DNA of 64,000 nt from Zhongshania sp. R06B22 (lineage in GTDB: Bacteria; Pseudomonadota; Gammaproteobacteria; Pseudomonadales; Spongiibacteraceae): contig NZ_JBFRYB010000001.1 of NCBI RefSeq assembly GCF_040892595.1, positions 310,001-374,000 on the forward strand, given 5' to 3'. A program made the position numbers and the translations under genes. Below the pieces are notes generated by a model. That model worked only from the letters and a program-made list of their open reading frames with translations. It was not told the DNA's origin and did no database searches. Positions 25,801 through 35,534 of this stretch are shown here, piece after piece (position 1 is the first letter of the stretch; each line of letters starts with the position of its first letter).

Positions 25801-28575
25801 TTAGTGCGCCTCATCCCAATTGTCACCGGTGCCAACCCCGACTTCCAACGGCACCGATAGCGCAGCCGCGGCCATCATTCGCGCAACAACCTCTTTACGC
25901 ACTGTATCCAGTGCTGCCGGCGCGACTTCTAAGACCAATTCATCGTGAACCTGCATAATCATTCGGGCATCGATCCCGCTGTCACTCAGGTAGCGATCCA
26001 CAGAAATCATCGCCCGCTTGATAATATCGGCGGCCGTGCCCTGCATAGGCGCGTTGATCGCAGTGCGCTCGGCGGCCTGCCGACGCATACCGTTGCTGGC
26101 ATTAATTTCTGGCAGGTATAAACGCCGGCCAAACAGGGTTTCGACATAGCCTTTTTCTGAGGCCAATACCCGAGTTTCATCCATATATCTCAGCACGCCG
26201 GGGTAGCGCTCAAAGTATAAATCGATATATGCCTGCGCCTCTTTGCGGCCAATCTGCAGCTGGCGAGCCAAGCCAAATGCCGACATACCATATATCAATC
26301 CGAAATTGATAGCCTTGGCATTGCGACGCTGCTCGTCGCTGACGTTCTCGAGCCCAACCCCAAAGACCTCTGCTGCGGTCGCTTTGTGAATATCTTCACC
26401 GCGACTAAAAGCGTCAATCAGTCCACTATCACCAGACAAATGGGCCATTATTCGCAGCTCTATCTGCGAATAATCCGCCGCCAAAATGACATAGCCTGGC
26501 GGCGCGACAAACGCCTGGCGAATACGCCGCCCCTCAGCACTGCGAATAGGAATATTTTGGAGATTTGGATCGGATGACGACAGCCGGCCAGTCGCCGTTA
26601 CGGCCTGATGATAGGAGGTATGGATACGACCCGTCGCCGGATCAATAAGTAAGGGTAGCTTGTCGGTATAGGTCGACTTAAGCTTTGCCATACCCCGATG
26701 TTCTAGGATCACCTTGGGCAGGGGGTAGTCGTGGGCCAATTCTGCCAAGACCTCTTCGGCGGTGGATGGCGCGCCCTTAGGTGTCTTTTTGATTACTGGA
26801 ATACTCAAGCGCTCAAACAAAATTTCACCGAGTTGCTTTGGCGAGGCGAGATTAAATTCGCCGCCCGCCAACTCATAAGCCTCTTTCTCCAAAGCCTGCA
26901 TCTTTAAACCAAGCTCATGGCTTTGCTTACCCAGCAGCTCACGACTCACGAACGCACCGTTGCGCTCAATACGCGACAAGACTGGCACCAATGGCAACTC
27001 AATGTCGCGATACACCGCCATCAACGAAGGGCTGGCCTTAAGCTGCGTAGATAGGACGTGATGCAGTCGCAAGGTAATATCCGCATCTTCAGCCGCATAG
27101 GGCCCAGCCTGTTCCAGTGCAACCTGATTAAAAGTGAGCTGCTTAGCGCCTTTACCGGCAATGTCTTCAAAATGGATAGTGCTGTGACCAAGGTGCTTGG
27201 TGGCCAAGGTATCCATGTCGTGACGACTGCCAACTGAATCCAATACATAGGACTCAAGCATGGTGTCTTCGGCGATGCCGCGCAGAGTAATGCCGTGATT
27301 GAGAAGGACGTTGGCATCGTATTTTAAATTCTGACCCAACTTGCGCTTACTGGCGTCTTCTAGAAGAGGCTTTAAGGCGGCCAATACAGCGGCTTCATCA
27401 AGCTGATCGGGGGCATCCAAGTAATCATGAGCAAACGGTAAATAAGCCGCCTGACCAGCTTGCACCGCAAAAGACACGCCTACCACCCGCGCTTGCATAT
27501 AATTTAGGCTGGTAGTTTCAGTATCAAAGGCAAACAGCGTTGCGGCGTTAAGCTTTTGCAGCCACTCATCAAAGTGCGGCTGAGTCAGTATTAGCTGATA
27601 ATCTGGCTCACCGGAAAAAGCTGGCTCAGGCGCGTCACTGGCAGCGTCGCCGCCCACATCACCGCCAAGTAGGTCCGGCTGCTCCAAAGACTCAGCACGT
27701 GCGCTTCGACTTAATTCTTGCACCCAGGTTTTAAATTCAAATTCGGTAAACAAACTGAGCAAGCGCTCATTATCCGGCGCAGACGGCAATAAATCGGGCA
27801 CCGTCACATCTAGGGGCACATCGCATTTAATCGTCGCCAGTTTATAGGAAAGGAATGCCTGTTCGCGGCTATCTGCGAGCTTCTTCGCGACCCCCTTAGC
27901 GCCACGTATCGGTAGTTCCGGAACTTTGTCTAGGTTTTCGTAAATCTCATGCAGGCCACCCAGCGCAAGTATTAGCGCCAATGCGGTTTTCTCACCAACG
28001 CCGGCAACACCGGGAATATTGTCTACTTTGTCGCCCATCAGCGCCAAAAAATCGATTATCAGCTCTGGCGGAATCCCAAACTTTTCATTCACTCCCGCAA
28101 TATCCATCACGGTATCCGTCATGGTATTGACCAAAGTGACGTGGTCATTGACCAGCTGCGCCATGTCTTTATCACCGGTCGACACTAAGACAGGGCGCTC
28201 CTTGCCAGCCTGAGCGGCCAAGGTGCCAATCACGTCATCGGCCTCGACACCTTCTATCACCAGGCGCGGCAGACCCATAGCATCGACAATGGCATTTATC
28301 GGCTCAACCTGACTCCGCAAGTCATCAGGCATGGGAGGGCGCTGCGCTTTGTACTCCGAATACATATCGTCGCGGAAGGTTTTACCCTTGGCATCAAATA
28401 CCACCGCGATAGGACTGCCGGGGTAATCCTTTTGCAGGCGCCGCAACATATTAATAACGCCTTTTATAGCGCCAGTAGGCTGACCTGCCGAGGTGTTAAG
28501 CGGCGGCAGAGCGTGAAAAGCACGGTAGAGGTAGGAAGAACCGTCAACTAAAACAAGGGGCTTTATGGCTGTCAT
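25801..28575 (-). CDS. polA: DNA polymerase I
   Basis: At 924 residues this is full-length Pol I. The N-terminal 5'-3' exonuclease (1-300) includes the [10 protein letters not shown] and [12 protein letters not shown] blocks. A proofreading domain begins with FDTETTSLN near residue 350, showing the Asp/Glu pair. The polymerase domain has the [32 protein letters not shown] and VHDELVLEV motifs. It is used in repair and Okazaki-fragment processing. It is a single-gene unit; the upstream region opens onto a gap with inverted repeats. Confidence 0.98.
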   Translation of the reverse strand: MTAIKPLVLVDGSSYLYRAFHALPPLNTSAGQPTGAIKGVINMLRRLQKDYPGSPIAVVFDAKGKTFRDDMYSEYKAQRPPMPDDLRSQVEPINAIVDAMGLPRLVIEGVEADDVIGTLAAQAGKERPVLVSTGDKDMAQLVNDHVTLVNTMTDTVMDIAGVNEKFGIPPELIIDFLALMGDKVDNIPGVAGVGEKTALALILALGGLHEIYENLDKVPELPIRGAKGVAKKLADSREQAFLSYKLATIKCDVPLDVTVPDLLPSAPDNERLLSLFTEFEFKTWVQELSRSARAESLEQPDLLGGDVGGDAASDAPEPAFSGEPDYQLILTQPHFDEWLQKLNAATLFAFDTETTSLNYMQARVVGVSFAVQAGQAAYLPFAHDYLDAPDQLDEAAVLAALKPLLEDASKRKLGQNLKYDANVLLNHGITLRGIAEDTMLESYVLDSVGSRHDMDTLATKHLGHSTIHFEDIAGKGAKQLTFNQVALEQAGPYAAEDADITLRLHHVLSTQLKASPSLMAVYRDIELPLVPVLSRIERNGAFVSRELLGKQSHELGLKMQALEKEAYELAGGEFNLASPKQLGEILFERLSIPVIKKTPKGAPSTAEEVLAELAHDYPLPKVILEHRGMAKLKSTYTDKLPLLIDPATGRIHTSYHQAVTATGRLSSSDPNLQNIPIRSAEGRRIRQAFVAPPGYVILAADYSQIELRIMAHLSGDSGLIDAFSRGEDIHKATAAEVFGVGLENVSDEQRRNAKAINFGLIYGMSAFGLARQLQIGRKEAQAYIDLYFERYPGVLRYMDETRVLASEKGYVETLFGRRLYLPEINASNGMRRQAAERTAINAPMQGTAADIIKRAMISVDRYLSDSGIDARMIMQVHDELVLEVAPAALDTVRKEVVARMMAAAALSVPLEVGVGTGDNWDEAH

Positions 28576-28758
28576 GGGAGCGAGTTGGCACGTCTATTAT
28601 TGGGAAACGGCAGTGTACCACGAGCTAGACACGCTTCATTAGCCAATCATCAACCAGTCAAAGTGTTACTAATTTTCACAACCACCACAATGTGAAACAT
28701 AAACGACATAACACATTAACAGTAAATTAACAAAAGTTAAGCAGACATTATTATTGCA

Positions 28759-28786
28759 TGTGTTACCTTACGTAACACAAGGTAAC
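28759..28786. promoter_or_regulatory. two overlapping inverted repeats
   Basis: TGTGTTAC-CTTAC-GTAACACA (28759-28779) overlaps GTTACCTT-N9-AAGGTAAC (28762-28786 by arms at 28762-28769 and 28779-28786). The pair lies about 50 bases before the small secreted-protein gene and 184 bases before polA. As DNA it could be a compound operator; as RNA the two stems exclude each other. No regulator gene is adjacent. Confidence 0.45.
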
Positions 28787-28836
28787 CTTTATCTTGTCTT
28801 GGGCCAAACAAGCCCATATTGCTAGGAGTAACTAAA

Positions 28837-29103
28837 ATGAACAAAACTATCAGTGCCATCCTTATCCTGCTTGCCAGCGCCATGGCGACCGCCGCAGAAC
28901 CCAATACTGCAGCCACTGAACCCATGGTAATAGCGTACAACCAGATTGAAGATAGCAAACTTCAGGAGCCGACTGTTAAGCTGACTAGCGAGTACTCAGC
29001 AGCGCGTTTTCTTGAGAAAAATCTGGATGTTGTTGCGGCAAGCTTAAATCTAGAACTTGACGATAAGATTAGTAGCGCCATGACACCAAGCTTCGACCAA
29101 TAA
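28837..29103 (+). CDS. small secreted protein of unknown function (88 aa)
   Basis: ATG at 28837 is preceded by AGGAG ten bases upstream. The product has a signal peptide of about 21 residues (AMATAAEP cleavage), then about 65 residues rich in Glu, Ala and Ser, with no cysteine. A frame from TTG at 28819 is less likely. I recognise no family. It lies between polA and znuA, with a complex inverted repeat upstream. Confidence 0.65.
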   Translation: MNKTISAILILLASAMATAAEPNTAATEPMVIAYNQIEDSKLQEPTVKLTSEYSAARFLEKNLDVVAASLNLELDDKISSAMTPSFDQ

Positions 29104-29132
29104 GCCCAAATAGCTTATGACACTACTGGTTA

Positions 29133-30020
29133 CTAACGATCAAAACAGGCCAGAAATGCCTGCCCGAGCTGACGGTATAATCCCAAAAACCCGTCAGCAC
29201 CTTCTTTTTTCCCCGCACTATCTATAGCTAAGCCCATACCCGAACCCATACTGGGGCTTATATTTGCGCCCAAAGGATCGATTTCAATCACCGGAATATC
29301 CAGACCTGCAACCAATGCATTTAGCATTGCAGGTGCATACTGCGGCTCGCGAAACACGCAGGAAAATTCACCAGCCTGCAGACGAGCGCGCAATTCAACG
29401 ATATGTCTCGCCCCCGGTAGGCGATCAGACCCCGACATCACCATTTCACCGGCGGGTAAACCGTAGTGCCGCTCAAAGCGACTAAAGCCATCATGCAGGA
29501 GTAGGTAGGGCCGACGCTCACTGCGGTCTATGTCTGCCTGAAGCTCCTTGTCATACTGCCTAAACTCGGAGCTAAACCGTGCGGCATTGGCATGAAAATA
29601 AGCGCCCCGCGACGGTATGCGATCGGAAAGTAATCGCGCTATACGCCGCGCTATACTTTGCACTTCATCGGCATCCATCCACACATGAGGATCTTCGTTA
29701 TTTTTTAAATCAGGGTAGAAGGCGGTAGCGTTGTCTTGTTTACGCAACAGCTTTTGCAGGTAGGTTTCCAGCATCGGCCCAACCCAAAACACAAGATCTG
29801 CGGAGCGCACGCGCTGAACGTCTGAGGGCCGCAACTGAAAATCATGCGGTGAGACCGTTGCCGGCGCCAGCAATTCGGCAGTGACTGCATCACCGCCGAC
29901 ATTTTGAACAATCAATTGCAATGGCATAATACTCGACAATACCAGAGGCTTATTACTGTCCGCCCAAGCGACATTACTGAGCATCCAAGCCGTTAATACC
30001 ATCCACACCACTAATTTCAA
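29133..30020 (-). CDS. znuA: zinc ABC transporter substrate-binding protein
   Basis: The periplasmic zinc receptor of the ZnuABC system: 295 residues, signal peptide 1-20, cluster A-I metal-binding fold. Likely zinc ligands lie in SPHDFQLRPSD, DPHVWMDADE, LLHDGFSRFERHYG and the late EIDPLGANI Asp. The His/Asp-rich flexible loop usual between the first two ligands in enterobacterial ZnuA is absent (the stretch reads AFYPDLKNNEDPH). It is transcribed divergently from zur-znuC-znuB across a Zur box. Confidence 0.92.
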   Translation of the reverse strand: MKLVVWMVLTAWMLSNVAWADSNKPLVLSSIMPLQLIVQNVGGDAVTAELLAPATVSPHDFQLRPSDVQRVRSADLVFWVGPMLETYLQKLLRKQDNATAFYPDLKNNEDPHVWMDADEVQSIARRIARLLSDRIPSRGAYFHANAARFSSEFRQYDKELQADIDRSERRPYLLLHDGFSRFERHYGLPAGEMVMSGSDRLPGARHIVELRARLQAGEFSCVFREPQYAPAMLNALVAGLDIPVIEIDPLGANISPSMGSGMGLAIDSAGKKEGADGFLGLYRQLGQAFLACFDR

Positions 30021-30048
30021 TTGATCTTCCCCATTGTCTAATACCGCC

Positions 30049-30071
30049 TTAATGCAATATTATAACATTTT
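30049..30071. promoter_or_regulatory. Zur box between znuA and zur
   Basis: AATGCAATATTATAACATT is an imperfect palindrome centred at 30060 (seven of nine pairs) and matches the Zur consensus of gammaproteobacteria, GAAATGTTATANTATAACATTTC. It sits between the divergent starts, so zinc-loaded Zur would repress both znuA and the zur-znuC-znuB unit. Confidence 0.8.
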
Positions 30072-30094
30072 ATTTTCCCGCGAATTGGAACTCA

Positions 30095-30580
30095 ATGCAG
30101 AATATAGTTGAGCAACACAATCATCAGCGCTGCATTGATGATGCCATGTCTCGCGCAAGAGAATTATGCCAGCGCCGGCAAATAAAATTTACCCCTATAC
30201 GCGAACAGGTTTTAGCATGTGTATGGGCGAATCACCAACCGATAGGCGCTTACACTATCCTCGACGAACTGGCGAAACATACCGATCGCCGCCCAGCGCC
30301 ACCCACGGTGTACCGCGCACTGGACTTCTTAGTCGACAACGGTCTGGTTCACCGCATTGCATCACTGAATGCATTTGTGGGCTGTAAAGACCCACACCAC
30401 CAGCATCAGGGCCACTTTTTGATATGTCGGCTGTGCCGCAATGTGACGGAACTGGATACCGACATTATTAATACCGCCATTAGCACTGCCGCTAAGCAAT
30501 ATGGCTTTGCCGTTGAGACTCCCTGCGTCGAAGTGGTCGGCTGCTGCGCGCATTGCCAGGAGGAGGACGACAATGTCTGA
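30095..30580 (+). CDS. zur: zinc uptake regulator Zur (Fur family)
   Basis: This 161-residue repressor has the Fur-type winged helix (residues 25-90, FTPIREQVLACVWANHQPIGAYTIL) and the DPHHQHQGHFLICRLCRNVTEL metal region with a CxxC pair. A second CAHC near the C-terminus would complete the structural zinc site. In the zinc-bound form it represses zinc uptake genes. The end overlaps znuC by eight bases, so regulator and ATPase are coupled. Confidence 0.94.
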   Translation: MQNIVEQHNHQRCIDDAMSRARELCQRRQIKFTPIREQVLACVWANHQPIGAYTILDELAKHTDRRPAPPTVYRALDFLVDNGLVHRIASLNAFVGCKDPHHQHQGHFLICRLCRNVTELDTDIINTAISTAAKQYGFAVETPCVEVVGCCAHCQEEDDNV

Positions 30581-31328
30581 TTCCCCGCTACTAAAACTCG
30601 ACCAGGTTTCACTGAAGCACCAACAGCATAACTTACTTAGCGATATCAGCATCAGTCTTGCGCCGCGCCAAATAATGACCATTATCGGGCCGAATGGCGC
30701 TGGCAAGAGCACTTTAATTAAGATAGCACTGGGCTTAATAAAACCGGATAGCGGTAGCGTCTTTAGACGAGCAAATCTTCGCATTGGTTATATGCCACAG
30801 CGCCTATCCCTCAACCCCCTAATGCCAATGAGTGTAGAACGCTTTCTAGCGATGAGTCGCACCCGTCAGCAAAATATATCCGACGCCCTAGCGCGCACGG
30901 GCATTAGCCACCTGCGGCAGCGACCACTGCATGATATTTCCGGCGGCGAAACCCAGCGCGTACTGCTTAGTCGAGCGCTGTTGTGCAACCCCGATTTACT
31001 GGTGCTCGACGAGCCAGCGCAAGGCGTTGATATTAGCGGCCAAACCGAGCTCTATGAACTCATTAATAACTTGCGCGATACACTCGGCTGCGCAGTGCTA
31101 ATGGTGTCCCATGATTTACATTGGGTTATGGCCCAAACCGATACCGTAATATGCCTTAATCAGCATATTTGCTGTCATGGTCACCCAGAGCATGTCAGCA
31201 ATGACCCGGCGTATTTATCATTATTCGGCCGCCGCCACGCCGAAGCGATCGCCCTATATCAACACGATCACGACCATCAACACGACATCCATGGCAATGT
31301 TGTGGACGGGCACCATCATCATGACTGA
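30573..31328 (+). CDS. znuC: zinc ABC transporter ATPase
   Basis: The ATP-hydrolysing subunit of ZnuABC. The start at 30573 (AGGAGGA ribosome site) lies inside zur. The 251-residue product has Walker A GPNGAGKST, signature SGGETQRV, Walker B LLVLDEP and the H-loop MVSHDL. The last 22 residues contain nine histidines (HDHDHQHD...GHHHH), a probable cytoplasmic zinc-binding tail that may sense or buffer metal. The stop overlaps znuB by eight bases. Confidence 0.95.
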   Translation: MSDSPLLKLDQVSLKHQQHNLLSDISISLAPRQIMTIIGPNGAGKSTLIKIALGLIKPDSGSVFRRANLRIGYMPQRLSLNPLMPMSVERFLAMSRTRQQNISDALARTGISHLRQRPLHDISGGETQRVLLSRALLCNPDLLVLDEPAQGVDISGQTELYELINNLRDTLGCAVLMVSHDLHWVMAQTDTVICLNQHICCHGHPEHVSNDPAYLSLFGRRHAEAIALYQHDHDHQHDIHGNVVDGHHHHD

Positions 31329-32112
31329 CATATTACTCAATGCATTAATCGCCGGCCTACTAGTAGCTGCATTGTGCGGTCCACTTGGGGCGCTGGTGAC
31401 TTGGCAGCGCATGGCGTACTACGGCGACACGCTCGCTCACTCAGCACTACTTGGCCTCGCCCTAGGCTTGGCGCTACAAGTGAATTTACAGTACAGCGTG
31501 CTCTTCATCTGCCTGTTAATCGCCACCATTCTGTTTGCTCTGCAGTGGTGGCGAAACATTGCACTGGACAGCCTCCTCGGCATCTTATCTCACAGCAGTT
31601 TGGCTCTAGGCTTGGTCTGCCTGTCTTTTTTAGACAATCAACAATTGGATTTAAACGCCTTTTTGTTCGGCGATTTGCTTGCCATTATGCGCGAAGACTT
31701 AATCAGTCTCGCGGTAATCTGCGGCCTTATTTTAGCGCTACTGCTGCGATATTGGCCGGCGCTAGTAGCCATCACCGCACACGCCGAACTGGCGGAAATT
31801 GAAGGTTTGCCAATAAAGCGACTGCGATTGCTGATGATGCTGATGGTGGCGGCAACGGTGGCGGTGGCCATGAAAATAGTAGGGGTATTGCTGATTACCG
31901 CAATGCTGATTATTCCCGCTTCTGCAGCGGCGCGCTTTGCCCGCAGTCCCGAACAGGCCGCGATTCTGGCCATGATATGCGGCGCCATTGCTGTTATTTG
32001 TGGCTTAGCCGGCGCATGGTATTGGGACACGCCGGCGGGGCCGAGCATTGTCTTGGGAGCAGGGGTTTTGTTTATACTAGGGCAGCTGGCACCGAGCTAT
32101 CGACGCGATTAA
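31321..32112 (+). CDS. znuB: zinc ABC transporter permease
   Basis: The membrane subunit of ZnuABC, 263 residues with about eight helices. The ABC-3 family features are MAYYGDTLAHSALLGLALG near residue 36 and VGVLLITAMLIIPASAAA near residue 186. The start at 31321 lies in the end of znuC; a longer frame beginning at 31177 reads out of phase with the ATPase tail and is not real. Last gene of the zur unit. Confidence 0.94.
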   Translation: MTDILLNALIAGLLVAALCGPLGALVTWQRMAYYGDTLAHSALLGLALGLALQVNLQYSVLFICLLIATILFALQWWRNIALDSLLGILSHSSLALGLVCLSFLDNQQLDLNAFLFGDLLAIMREDLISLAVICGLILALLLRYWPALVAITAHAELAEIEGLPIKRLRLLMMLMVAATVAVAMKIVGVLLITAMLIIPASAAARFARSPEQAAILAMICGAIAVICGLAGAWYWDTPAGPSIVLGAGVLFILGQLAPSYRRD

Positions 32113-32183
32113 AGATGGTGAAACAGCAGATCAAAGGAATCAGCGAGGTGAGGGCAGCTCTTTAAACCTAAGCACTGTATAGC

Positions 32184-32230
32184 CGTCGCCTTAGGTGTTC
32201 AAAACACCGCCGACGCTCAAAATTCTGAGC
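32184..32230. terminator. two hairpins between znuB and sco
   Basis: GGTGTT-CAA-AACACC (32194-32208), with outer CGTCG/CGACG arms (32184-32215), is followed at once by GCTCA-N6-TGAGC (32215-32230). The genes on each side converge, so the structures probably mark transcript ends; T-runs are lacking. Confidence 0.4.
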
Positions 32231-32251
32231 GCAGCGATGAATCAGCGGCGG

Positions 32252-32920
32252 TTAATAATATTGCCGAATAGATAAGTAGGCGCGCTTCATTTTACTAAGC
32301 TCTAAGGGCGCCTTCAAAAAACCAACCGAATGGCCTTTGGGATTCACCAAGGCGACATTGGCGCTGTGCTCAACCAAATAATTACTGCCTCCACCGGGGA
32401 CCTTGGTAAAGGGAATATTTAGTGAGGTCGCAAAGCGGTGAATTTCCAAAAAGTCACCCGTAATGCCACGAAAGGCGGGATGAAAGAAATCCAAATAGCT
32501 ATGTAATTGCTCTGGTGTATCGCGGGCAGGATCAACGCTCGCCAACCAAACTTGAGTATCCGCCTGCACCTCAGGGTCCAACTCCTGATAGAACGCTTTT
32601 AATTGCGCAAGCGTTGTCGGGCAGATGTCTGGGCAATAAGTGAAGCCAAAAAACACTAAATTCCACTGGCCCTGAAAAGTTGAGGGCGTAACGCGCTCAC
32701 CCCGATCGTTTTCCAAAGTAAAATTAGGGAGGGTGCGCGGATTTTCGTAGAGATAGGCCCCCTGAGATTTTAACTCCTCAGCGGTCATGACTCTGGCCCG
32801 CGTGAAGGAGTAAAAAAATCCACTCACCAAGATAATTCCAACAGATACGATAGCCAGTACGGTTAAGCGTATACCGCGATTACGCTTTGCCGTTGTGCTT
32901 TGCTGGGTTTCTTCTGTCAT
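32252..32920 (-). CDS. SCO1/SenC copper chaperone
   Basis: A 222-residue membrane-anchored thioredoxin-fold protein with one N-terminal helix (about 20-42). FFGFTYCPDICPTTL contains the copper-binding CxxxC, and the later VEHSANVAL supplies the His. It delivers copper to the CuA site of cytochrome c oxidase. The start overlaps the cyoE stop by one base. It is the last gene of the oxidase assembly group. Confidence 0.93.
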   Translation of the reverse strand: MTEETQQSTTAKRNRGIRLTVLAIVSVGIILVSGFFYSFTRARVMTAEELKSQGAYLYENPRTLPNFTLENDRGERVTPSTFQGQWNLVFFGFTYCPDICPTTLAQLKAFYQELDPEVQADTQVWLASVDPARDTPEQLHSYLDFFHPAFRGITGDFLEIHRFATSLNIPFTKVPGGGSNYLVEHSANVALVNPKGHSVGFLKAPLELSKMKRAYLSIRQYY

Positions 32921-33831
32921 CAGTAACTAACCTCAAAAATAGTCGTTGCCGGCAGTAAATAGTGATCAAGCAACATGATCATAAACAATGCCATCAAGTA
33001 GATAATGGAGTATTTAAATGTTGCCATTGGCGCATCTGGATTATTGCCACGCATCAACACGATCGCCCAGTAAAGAAAGCCCGAACCGAGACACACGGCG
33101 CCGAGCAAATACAAAGATCCACTCATACCGGTTGCAAACGGCAGCAGGGTAACAACAAATAACAATACCGTATAAAGCAAGGTATGCAGTTTGGTATAAC
33201 CAATTCCGTGGGTCACAGGCAACATGGGAATGCCTACTTTGGCGTAGTCATCGCGACGGTGAATAGCCAGAGCCCAAAAATGGGGTGGTGTCCAAATAAA
33301 GATTATCAGTACCAGTAAAAGCGCATGACCGTCTACCTGATTAGTAACCGCAGTCCAACCCAATAAGGGCGGCGCTGCACCCGCAATTCCACCGATAACG
33401 ATATTCTGTGGCGTTGCGCGCTTTAAGAATAGGGTATAAACCACCGCATAACCGAGCAGAGAAGCGAACGTTAACCATGCAGTTAAGGCATTTACCTTAA
33501 TCAGCAACACCGCCATGCCTAGACTACCGATCGCAGCCGCAAATATCGCTGCATCACGAGTCTTCACTCGACCTTGAGCAATCGGGCGATTATGCGTACG
33601 CGCCATCACCAAATCTATGCGACTGTCCACCAAGTGATTGACCGCCGCGGCCGCACCCGCACATAAACCAATACCAATATTGCCAAAAACTAGCGCCTCC
33701 CATGGCACCATACCCGGCACCGACATAAACATGCCAATAACCGAGGTCAACAACATCAGCAGTACCACATTGGGCTTACACAGTTCGTAATAGTCTCGCC
33801 AGCTCGCTGACTCGGCCCGTGGCTGCGTCAT
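32920..33831 (-). CDS. cyoE: protoheme IX farnesyltransferase (heme O synthase)
   Basis: Also called CtaB. The 303-residue polytopic enzyme adds a farnesyl group to heme B to make heme O. The prenyl-diphosphate motif [19 protein letters not shown] is seen near residue 65-83, with about nine helices and a second Asp-rich loop ([19 protein letters not shown]). It overlaps ctaA by four bases and sco by one, so assembly genes are tightly coupled. Confidence 0.96.
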   Translation of the reverse strand: MTQPRAESASWRDYYELCKPNVVLLMLLTSVIGMFMSVPGMVPWEALVFGNIGIGLCAGAAAAVNHLVDSRIDLVMARTHNRPIAQGRVKTRDAAIFAAAIGSLGMAVLLIKVNALTAWLTFASLLGYAVVYTLFLKRATPQNIVIGGIAGAAPPLLGWTAVTNQVDGHALLLVLIIFIWTPPHFWALAIHRRDDYAKVGIPMLPVTHGIGYTKLHTLLYTVLLFVVTLLPFATGMSGSLYLLGAVCLGSGFLYWAIVLMRGNNPDAPMATFKYSIIYLMALFMIMLLDHYLLPATTIFEVSY

Positions 33832-34877
33832 ACTCGAATTCCCCCGCGGTTTACCGCCGCCGTAAAGATCAGATAAATGGTGGTGACCTGCGTCAGTAAC
33901 AGCAAGGCCCCGACTAAATTGTGCGCTACCGCCACACTGATAGGAAACTGAAACACGACATTGCTGATACCCAAGCTCACCTGGACAGCAAGTACAGTCA
34001 GAATCACATGGGCTAGGGTCTTAGCGGCCGGCAGTTTAAGGCGGTACAAACTTACACATAGAAATACTAAATACGCCGCGGTAACAATAGCGCCAAGACG
34101 GTGGCTAAAGTGGATAGCGACGCGGGCGGCGTTATCCATCGTGCCTCCCAAATAATTAGGTCCAATATGCTGAGTAATATTGAAGCCTTCCGCAAAATTC
34201 ATGGGGGGTAGCCATTCTCCCTGGCATGTCGGAAAATCAGGACAGGCAATATCTGCGTAATTCGACGTGGTCCAACCGCCCAAGGCAATCTGCATAAGCA
34301 CAATCAACAAGCCAATAACGGCCAGTGGTCGAATCGACCTTAACTTCGCTTCATCAATAGCGGGAATTTGCCAACGCATATTATTGAGTCGCAAAGTGAG
34401 CAGCCATAATAAGCTAATGGTAGTGAAGCCCCCAAGAAGATGTGCTGTCACCACTTGAGGCCACAATTTGAGGGTCACCGTCCACATACCAAACATTCCC
34501 TGCAGAATGATGAAGGCAAGGATAAACGCGGGCAGCTTAACAGGTTGGCCTGGCTCTCGGCTACGCAGCGAAAATGCCAATATAGCGATAGTAAAAAGAC
34601 CTAAGCTCGCCGCTAAATGGCGGTGGATCATTTCAGGCCAAGTTTTATCGTGCTCAACTGGCATGTCTGGATATGCCTCATTAGCGCGCTCAACTTCGTG
34701 ATCGGCGCTGGGCCACAATACGTGCCCGTAACACATCGGCCAATCAGGGCACCCTAAACCAGCATCCGCCAGACGGGTGAAAACGCCCATCCCTAAAACA
34801 ATTACCGCGACTAAACATGCAGTTAAAGTGAGACGAAAACCTGCTTTACGATTTTCTGGCGTGTTAAATAAAGCCAT
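33828..34877 (-). CDS. ctaA: heme A synthase (COX15/CtaA)
   Basis: This 349-residue, eight-helix protein oxidises the heme O methyl group to make heme A. The four ligand histidines appear as [30 protein letters not shown] and [11 protein letters not shown]. The [11 protein letters not shown] stretch near residue 40 is characteristic of the proteobacterial type. It precedes cyoE with a four-base overlap. Confidence 0.95.
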   Translation of the reverse strand: MALFNTPENRKAGFRLTLTACLVAVIVLGMGVFTRLADAGLGCPDWPMCYGHVLWPSADHEVERANEAYPDMPVEHDKTWPEMIHRHLAASLGLFTIAILAFSLRSREPGQPVKLPAFILAFIILQGMFGMWTVTLKLWPQVVTAHLLGGFTTISLLWLLTLRLNNMRWQIPAIDEAKLRSIRPLAVIGLLIVLMQIALGGWTTSNYADIACPDFPTCQGEWLPPMNFAEGFNITQHIGPNYLGGTMDNAARVAIHFSHRLGAIVTAAYLVFLCVSLYRLKLPAAKTLAHVILTVLAVQVSLGISNVVFQFPISVAVAHNLVGALLLLTQVTTIYLIFTAAVNRGGIRV

Positions 34878-34913
34878 TGTGTATTACCGTGTTTGCTATA
34901 TTTACTGCGCCGA

Positions 34914-35534
34914 TTATTTAATCAGGCGCCCCATATCTTTCAGGACGTCCTTGCCTAAACTTGTCAAGGTATGCTGTTCGGTATCACCTGAGCGGTAATA
35001 CATCATCACCCAGCCCATAGGGTCAACCACATAAAATGCGTGGGGGTCGAAAGGATCAATTTCTAAGCTTTTTAAGTTGTTTAAAAAAGCCGAGCCATTC
35101 GTATACAGCACCGAGAGGTCGCTGTGCTCAGCATCAATAAAGTCACGTAAGTTTGCAGACAATGGTCCATCGACGGCGAGATAAACTCGCTCAACTCGAT
35201 CCATTTTTTTACCCAGCGCGGTTTGCGTCTGACGCGTCAAATACAGCATACGCTCACAGGCATCAATGCAGTCTCGGCCACCAACAACCATAAACACCCA
35301 TCGCGATTCAGCGCGATCGAACAAAAACTCACCGCCATCTATACGCTGGGGATTTAGGTCACCGAGCTGCATTGGTGGACTGATCAATGTGCCGCGATTT
35401 ACCGTTCTAAAATTAATAATATCTTCCTTCGCCAAATAGAAAACAGCGCTGGACAATAAGATCACCGCGATGGGAATACCCAATATCAAACTAAGAAGGC
35501 GCTTACCGCGCTTAGGATCAATAGATGTTGTCAT
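34914..35534 (-). CDS. SCO-like membrane protein of the oxidase cluster
   Basis: A 206-residue protein with one N-terminal helix (residues 12-34). The C-terminal region looks thioredoxin-like: WVFMVVGGRDCIDACERML places a CxxxC at about residue 88, reminiscent of SCO. Between SURF1 and ctaA, Pseudomonas has a similar uncharacterised gene. A role in copper or thiol handling during oxidase assembly is inferred. The start overlaps SURF1 by four bases. Confidence 0.75.
   Translation of the reverse strand: MTTSIDPKRGKRLLSLILGIPIAVILLSSAVFYLAKEDIINFRTVNRGTLISPPMQLGDLNPQRIDGGEFLFDRAESRWVFMVVGGRDCIDACERMLYLTRQTQTALGKKMDRVERVYLAVDGPLSANLRDFIDAEHSDLSVLYTNGSAFLNNLKSLEIDPFDPHAFYVVDPMGWVMMYYRSGDTEQHTLTSLGKDVLKDMGRLIK

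Noticed and set aside
31177..31320. 48-codon extension of znuB
   Set aside because: Reads the znuC tail out of frame; the ATG at 31321 overlaps the znuC stop as expected for coupling.
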